A DNA stretch of 64,000 nucleotides. Source: Streptomyces armeniacus. GTDB taxonomy: Bacteria; Actinomycetota; Actinomycetes; Streptomycetales; Streptomycetaceae. The stretch lies in NCBI RefSeq assembly GCF_003355155.1, contig NZ_CP031320.1:7024185-7088184 (forward strand), given 5' to 3'. The first letter of the stretch is position 1. Every line of letters begins with the position of its first letter. The notes below the pieces were generated by a model. The model was not told the origin of the DNA and ran no database searches. It saw only the letters and a program-made list of their open reading frames with translations. Of this stretch, positions 60,901 to 64,000 are shown piece by piece. Made by a program: the position numbers and the translations under genes.

Positions 60901-61442
60901 ACGCGCGGCGCGGGCAGACCGCGAAGGTCGCCGAACAGCTGCGCGCACACCCGTCTTTCGGCTCCGTGCTGGTACGCGACGAGCTCGCCGGGCAGCTGCG
61001 CGGCGACCCGCTCAGCGCGGGCCCGCGTACGGCGCTGACGGCGATCGCCGTCGCCGCCGCCGTACTGGCCGCCGTCGGCTTCGCGGTGAGCGCGGCGGGC
61101 GCCGTACGGGAGCGCCGCTCCGAGTTCGCGGTGCTGCGCGCGCTGGGTGCGCCGAGGCGGCGCCTCGCGCAGGTGCTGGCGACCGAGCAGAGCGCGCTCG
61201 TCGTGGTGTCCCTGGCCGTCGGGCTGGCGCTGGGCGTGCTGCTGACCCGGCTCGTCGTCCCGCTGATCGTGCTGACCGGCGAGGCCACCCGGCCGGTGCC
61301 GGAGCTGCTGGTGGAACTGCCGCCCGGGAGGCTGTCGTTGCTGCTCGCCGCCGTCCTCGTGGCGCCGCTGCTGGTGATCGCGGGCACGGTGCTGCGCGGG
61401 GCCGATCCGGTGGCGGCGCTCCGTACGGAACGGGGTGACTGA
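57945..61442 (+). CDS. FtsX/MacB-type ABC transporter permease
   Basis: A 1,165-residue membrane protein from TTG (GGGGGAAG site). One N-terminal helix (WLIAAALLTVLLATSVLAAL) leads to an extracytoplasmic MacB-like domain (~35-310), then FtsX helices (about 325-345, 375-395, 415-435), a middle pair and a second extracytoplasmic domain (~570-1010). Three final helices follow (about 1025-1160) with the FtsX sequence RRSEFAVLRALGAPRRRLAQ. Within the second domain lies a Gly/Ser/Glu repeat from an 18-bp unit (59961-60020). The layout is the 10-helix lipoprotein-exporter-like permease (LolE/MacB relatives). Its ATPase is not in the window. A second permease gene follows after 3 nt. Confidence 0.87.
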   Translation: MGGFVLARVRAHRWLIAAALLTVLLATSVLAALAAFAATIGDTGLRRSLEHQSAPRTVLDVQSDVAEDSVDEADASVRAAARRAYAGLPTTVEASTRSGAYALPRALRPDDAAESGEPDLTLFASLDRDRVRMTDGTWPASGGERAAEAGQNGGREGATSRAKERVTERVTVPVALPRAAAERLQLRPGDRVDLTSRLNGPPPVRAEITGLYVPKNRADPYWRLDPLGGDAVRTLAFTTYGPMAVDGDAFTGGRLEPAERHWQGRADFSTVSTSRLGELRDGVREAVADLGKSTEAGSPVASSELPALLDGLERTLLVGRSTLLIAALQLAVLAGLALLLVAQLLAAERSEETALLRARGGSRARIAALSAAEALLLVLPGALLAPLLAGPVVSWLMERGALARAGVDPAVRLPAAAWWVAAGTALVCALTVVAPTLRGQSDKVLSTRRRKAATLLRGGADLALVAVAAVAYWQLERRAAGSGVLSGADDGAGTPLGIDPVLVAAPALALLAGTVVALRLLPVVARLGERRAARTRGLAGALAGWQFSRRPMRGAGPALLLVLAVAMGVFAGGQGASWDRSQGDQADFRAGADLNVSGAGTPAFGQGGLYDEVDGISGVAPVARDEFAVEGERTAQVVATDTRAAARLLRLRGDLADGPAEELLRPLAGPGAGSGSGSGSGEGSGSGEGSGSSHAGGITLPEDTGELRLRLRLEVLGGKGGDTGGARTEGGGTSDTVAVTVEDRFGIPYEFTVDELSADGRPHTLTVPLATAAGGTGGAPAGPLRLTRLSVSHLAPTASQERRLTLTGLTATGRGAAARPVEVPSGLRWGSTLHADNSQGFLGNGRHAKPELRSAAHGPDGEPLVVRYTTGSAPSSEPWDVDPVPVDMRLLADRPEPGAAAPLNAVVTDAFLAASGARVGDSVKTQISGTDLTVRITGALRALPTTTAARGGRTDGGAMLLDIAALDRALLAENGKTMEPEGWWVDARRGQTAKVAEQLRAHPSFGSVLVRDELAGQLRGDPLSAGPRTALTAIAVAAAVLAAVGFAVSAAGAVRERRSEFAVLRALGAPRRRLAQVLATEQSALVVVSLAVGLALGVLLTRLVVPLIVLTGEATRPVPELLVELPPGRLSLLLAAVLVAPLLVIAGTVLRGADPVAALRTERGD

Positions 61443-61445
61443 ACG

Positions 61446-64000
61446 GTGCCCGAGGAAACACCGCAGGAGGAAACACCGCGGGACGGAACGGCGCAGGGCG
61501 AAACGGCGCGGCAGGAAACCCCGCGGGATGCAACGTTGCGCGTCGCACGGATGACGCACGCACCGTGGATCTGGACCAGGTTGCGTTCCGCCCCCGGCGC
61601 CGCCCTCGCCTTCGCCGCCCTCCTGCTGGTCACCGCCTGCACGGCGGCGGCGCTGCCGCGCGCCGTCGACGCGTACGAAACGGACGCCCTCCGCGACGCG
61701 TTCGCCGCCGCCCCGCTCCGGGACCGCCTCGTCAGCGGCACCGCTGACGCGCAGCCGGACGCCATGGCAAACGACGCCGACGCCAAAGTGCGCCCGTCCG
61801 CGGTCGACTCGTCGGCGCGCGCCTTCCAGAACGCGATCCGCCCTCCCCTGCGTACGCACCGCGCCGACGCCGCGTACGGCGTGCACAACCGCTACGGCGC
61901 CGAGTCCGAGGACCGCCGCTTCCCGCGGCCCACGCCGCTGCGCAACCCGCAGACGACGCTCGTCGCCCAGCAGGGCCTCGCGGACCACAGCCGGCTGCTG
62001 GAGGGCCGGATGCCGTCGCCGCGGCTGGCCGGGAAGCCCGGCGAACGTCAGGTGGAGGCCGTTCTCACCGAGCCCACCGCACGCAGGATGAAGCTCGCGA
62101 CGGGCGACAGCTTCGCCCTCCGCGGCCCCTCCGGCGACATGACGGTCAAGGTGACGGGGCTGATCGCCCCGCGCGCACCCGGCTCCGTCTACTGGAACGC
62201 CGAGGAGAGCCTGCGCCGCCCCACCCTGATCTCGATGAAGCCGCCCGGCCCCGGCTCCGAGCCCGAGCACTTCTGGCACTTCAGCGTGTTCATCGACCGC
62301 GCCGCGGCCCCCGCGCTGCTCGACCTGAAGGGCGGCGCGGAGCTCTACTGGCACCAGCCGCTCGCCACCGGCGACCTCCACGCATACGACATCCCCGGCC
62401 TGAAGGACGCCCTGACCTCCCTGGCCACCGGCCCCGAAGCGACCCGGCTCGAGAAGGCCGTGGACTCCGGGCCCGTACGCGTCGACCCGGGCGCCGCCGA
62501 GCTGCTCACCCGCTTGGACGACGAACGCGCCGCCGTCGCCCCGCTGCTGCTCATGGCCGCGCTCGGGCTGGCCACGACGGTGCTCACGGTGATGCTGCTG
62601 TGGGGTGTGCTGGCGGCCGAACGGCGGGGTGCGGAGCTGGAGTTGCTGCGTGCCCGCGGTGGTTCGCTGGCCGGGATCGCCGGGCGGCTGCTGGCCGAGA
62701 CGGCGGCCGTGGGGCTGCCCGCCGCGCTCGCCGGCACCGGCCTGGGGCTGCTGCTGACCCCGTCCGGACGTACCGGCCATGCGCTGCTGCTGGCCACCGC
62801 GGTCACGGCGGTCGCGCTGCTCACTCTGCCCGTACGGGCGGCTCTCGCGCACCGCCGCCCGCAGGCGCACAGCGGGCGTCCGGACCTGCTGCACGGCAAG
62901 CGCTCCCGGCGGCGTACGGTCCTCGAACTCACCGTTCTGGTCCTGGTGGTGGGCGCCGTCGTCGCACTGCGGCAGCGCGGGGTCAGTTCCGGTTCCGGGT
63001 CCGGCTCGGGTTCCGGGTCCGGGTCCGGTTCGGACGGCGACACCGGCGACCCGCTGCTGGCCGCGGCGCCCGTACTCCTCGCCGTCGCCGTCGCACTGCT
63101 GCTCGGCCGGCTCTACCCGCTGCCGCTCCGGCTCCTCTCCCGGCCCGCCGCGCGCGGGCGCGGCCCGGTCGCGTTTCTCGGCCTGGCGCGCGCCGCGCGT
63201 GCGCCCTCCGCGGCCGTCGCCGGGCTGCCTCTGCTCGCCCTGCTCGTCGCGCTGACCGTGGCGTCCTTCGGGGGCACGGTCCTGACCGGCATCCAGGAGG
63301 GCCGTGACCGGGCGGCCGTGACCGCCGTCGGCGCGGACGCCCGTATCGAGGCAGCGGACTCGCTGCCCGGCGAACTCCCCTCCGCCGTACGGGACGTGCC
63401 CGGCGTACGGGAGGTCAGCGCGCTCCGTACGGTCGACAGCAGCACGGTGGACGGCGCCTCCGAGACCGTCACCGTGGTCATCGCGGAACCCCGCGCGTAC
63501 GCCCGCCTCGCCGCGCACACCGGGCTCGGCGGCTACCCGGAGGCCCGGCTGAGCGGAAGCGGGCAGAACGGCCAGAGCAGCCAGAACGGCCGGCGCGGCG
63601 GCGCCGTTCCCGCGCTCGTGTCACCCGAGGTCGCGGACAGCATGGGGGCGACGGCCTCCGTCTCCGTACCGGGCTTCGAATTCACGGTGCGCCCCGAGCT
63701 CGTACGCGAGACCACCCCCGCCGTACGGGGCGACCACTTCGTGGTCCTGTCCCGTACGGCCGTCGAACGGGCGCATCCCGAGGCCGCCGGGACCGCCCTC
63801 GTCGCCCCCGACACGCTGCTGCTCACGGGCGGTTCGCTGGACGGCGGCGCGCTACGGAAGGTCGTCACCGAGAGCGGCGAGGCGCGGGCAGGCGACGGCG
63901 CGAGCGCCGGCGCGCAGGCCGCCGCGGAGCTCACGCTGCAACTCCGCGCCGACGAACGCGCCTCCTACAGCGACTCCGTCCTCCAGTCCGGCGCCGAACG
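61446..64000 (+). CDS. Second FtsX-type ABC permease, runs off the window
   Basis: Open in one frame from GTG 61446 to the window end (851 codons). The start is a degenerate repeat of ETPR/ETAR/GTAQ (61449-61535), so ATG 61551 (MTHAPWIWTRLRSAPGAALA) is the alternative start. A first helix ALAFAALLLVTACTAAAL leads to an extracytoplasmic domain with LVAQQGLADHSRLLEGRMPS and helices near 360-380 (LLLMAALGLATTVLTVMLLW) followed by ELELLRARGGSLAGIAGRLL, the FtsX signature. A Gly/Ser repeat lies at 62989-63034. It probably pairs with the preceding permease as a heterodimer. Confidence 0.85.
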   Translation, partial: MPEETPQEETPRDGTAQGETARQETPRDATLRVARMTHAPWIWTRLRSAPGAALAFAALLLVTACTAAALPRAVDAYETDALRDAFAAAPLRDRLVSGTADAQPDAMANDADAKVRPSAVDSSARAFQNAIRPPLRTHRADAAYGVHNRYGAESEDRRFPRPTPLRNPQTTLVAQQGLADHSRLLEGRMPSPRLAGKPGERQVEAVLTEPTARRMKLATGDSFALRGPSGDMTVKVTGLIAPRAPGSVYWNAEESLRRPTLISMKPPGPGSEPEHFWHFSVFIDRAAAPALLDLKGGAELYWHQPLATGDLHAYDIPGLKDALTSLATGPEATRLEKAVDSGPVRVDPGAAELLTRLDDERAAVAPLLLMAALGLATTVLTVMLLWGVLAAERRGAELELLRARGGSLAGIAGRLLAETAAVGLPAALAGTGLGLLLTPSGRTGHALLLATAVTAVALLTLPVRAALAHRRPQAHSGRPDLLHGKRSRRRTVLELTVLVLVVGAVVALRQRGVSSGSGSGSGSGSGSGSDGDTGDPLLAAAPVLLAVAVALLLGRLYPLPLRLLSRPAARGRGPVAFLGLARAARAPSAAVAGLPLLALLVALTVASFGGTVLTGIQEGRDRAAVTAVGADARIEAADSLPGELPSAVRDVPGVREVSALRTVDSSTVDGASETVTVVIAEPRAYARLAAHTGLGGYPEARLSGSGQNGQSSQNGRRGGAVPALVSPEVADSMGATASVSVPGFEFTVRPELVRETTPAVRGDHFVVLSRTAVERAHPEAAGTALVAPDTLLLTGGSLDGGALRKVVTESGEARAGDGASAGAQAAAELTLQLRADERASYSDSVLQSGAE
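61449..61535 (+). repeat. Degenerate GAAAC-type tandem repeats at the start of the second permease
   Basis: Imperfect units of about 15-18 bp around GAGGAAACACCGC, GACGGAACGGCGC, GGCGAAACGGCGC and CAGGAAACCCCGC encode repeated ETP/ETA words. They are either a variable N-terminal tail or an upstream untranslated region if translation begins at 61551. Confidence 0.7.

Overview
The window is a very GC-rich (about 73-75%) actinobacterial chromosome segment, almost certainly from Streptomyces. GTG and TTG starts, start/stop overlaps inside operons, and G/C-ending codons are common. So are marker families: an actinobacterial cysteine leader peptide, an Ada-AlkA fusion, a 1,659-residue NAD-glutamate dehydrogenase, DUF5709 and DUF6912 proteins, and a mycothiol-linked dehydrogenase remnant. 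It is draft assembly. The first ~42 bases are a degraded Illumina adapter tail, and a Nextera adapter followed by low-quality C/T-rich sequence sits inside the contig at about 17979-18150. No rRNA, tRNA or CRISPR array was recognised.

Layout. 51-3344: assimilatory sulfur operon on the minus strand (leader peptide, sulfite reductase, zinc-ribbon protein, cysH, truncated cysC), with overlapping stop/start codons. 3458-10951: housekeeping and accessory genes (GNAT, PfkB kinase, YihY/BrkB membrane protein, an MFS exporter followed by a winged-helix regulator, a VOC protein, rsgA). 10948-12030: a decayed patch with an IS481-type transposase tail, a P-loop kinase pseudogene and a damaged MFS gene start. 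13264-16985: small membrane and zinc proteins, a phosphoesterase, then an alkylation-repair pair (ada-alkA fusion and ogt) preceded by a cluster of short palindromes. 17060-18308: an F420-type oxidoreductase and a gene broken by the adapter.

18349-30444: catabolic genes. These are an SDR/amidohydrolase pair, a LysR regulator divergent from an enoyl-CoA hydratase, acyl-CoA ligase and MHS transporter operon, and an IclR gene convergent with a ferredoxin reductase/Rieske ferredoxin pair whose divergent neighbour is a second IclR gene. 30691-35959 is a complete heterotetrameric sarcosine oxidase operon (soxBDAG). A pair of related 17-bp sites with identical 19-bp spacing lies both in the Rieske/IclR divergent region and in front of soxB, which suggests one IclR regulon. 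The operon is followed by the stump of a mycothiol-dependent formaldehyde dehydrogenase gene and a stump of a lactate-monooxygenase-like gene.

36636-48188 carries DUF6912, a HAD hydrolase, NAD-glutamate dehydrogenase, an acyltransferase-3 membrane protein, a methyltransferase and a glycosyltransferase/glycerophosphotransferase fusion. That fusion is convergent (3 nt between stops) with a second, larger one (48192-52187), which points to teichoic-acid-like wall polymer synthesis. The rest holds a polytopic membrane protein, a giant AAA-type signalling ATPase, a truncated haemoglobin and two large FtsX-type ABC permeases, the last running off the window.

Many proteins carry strain-specific Gly/Ser/Ala/Pro or Asp/Thr low-complexity inserts, and the octamer CCGTACGG recurs throughout in coding and non-coding DNA.
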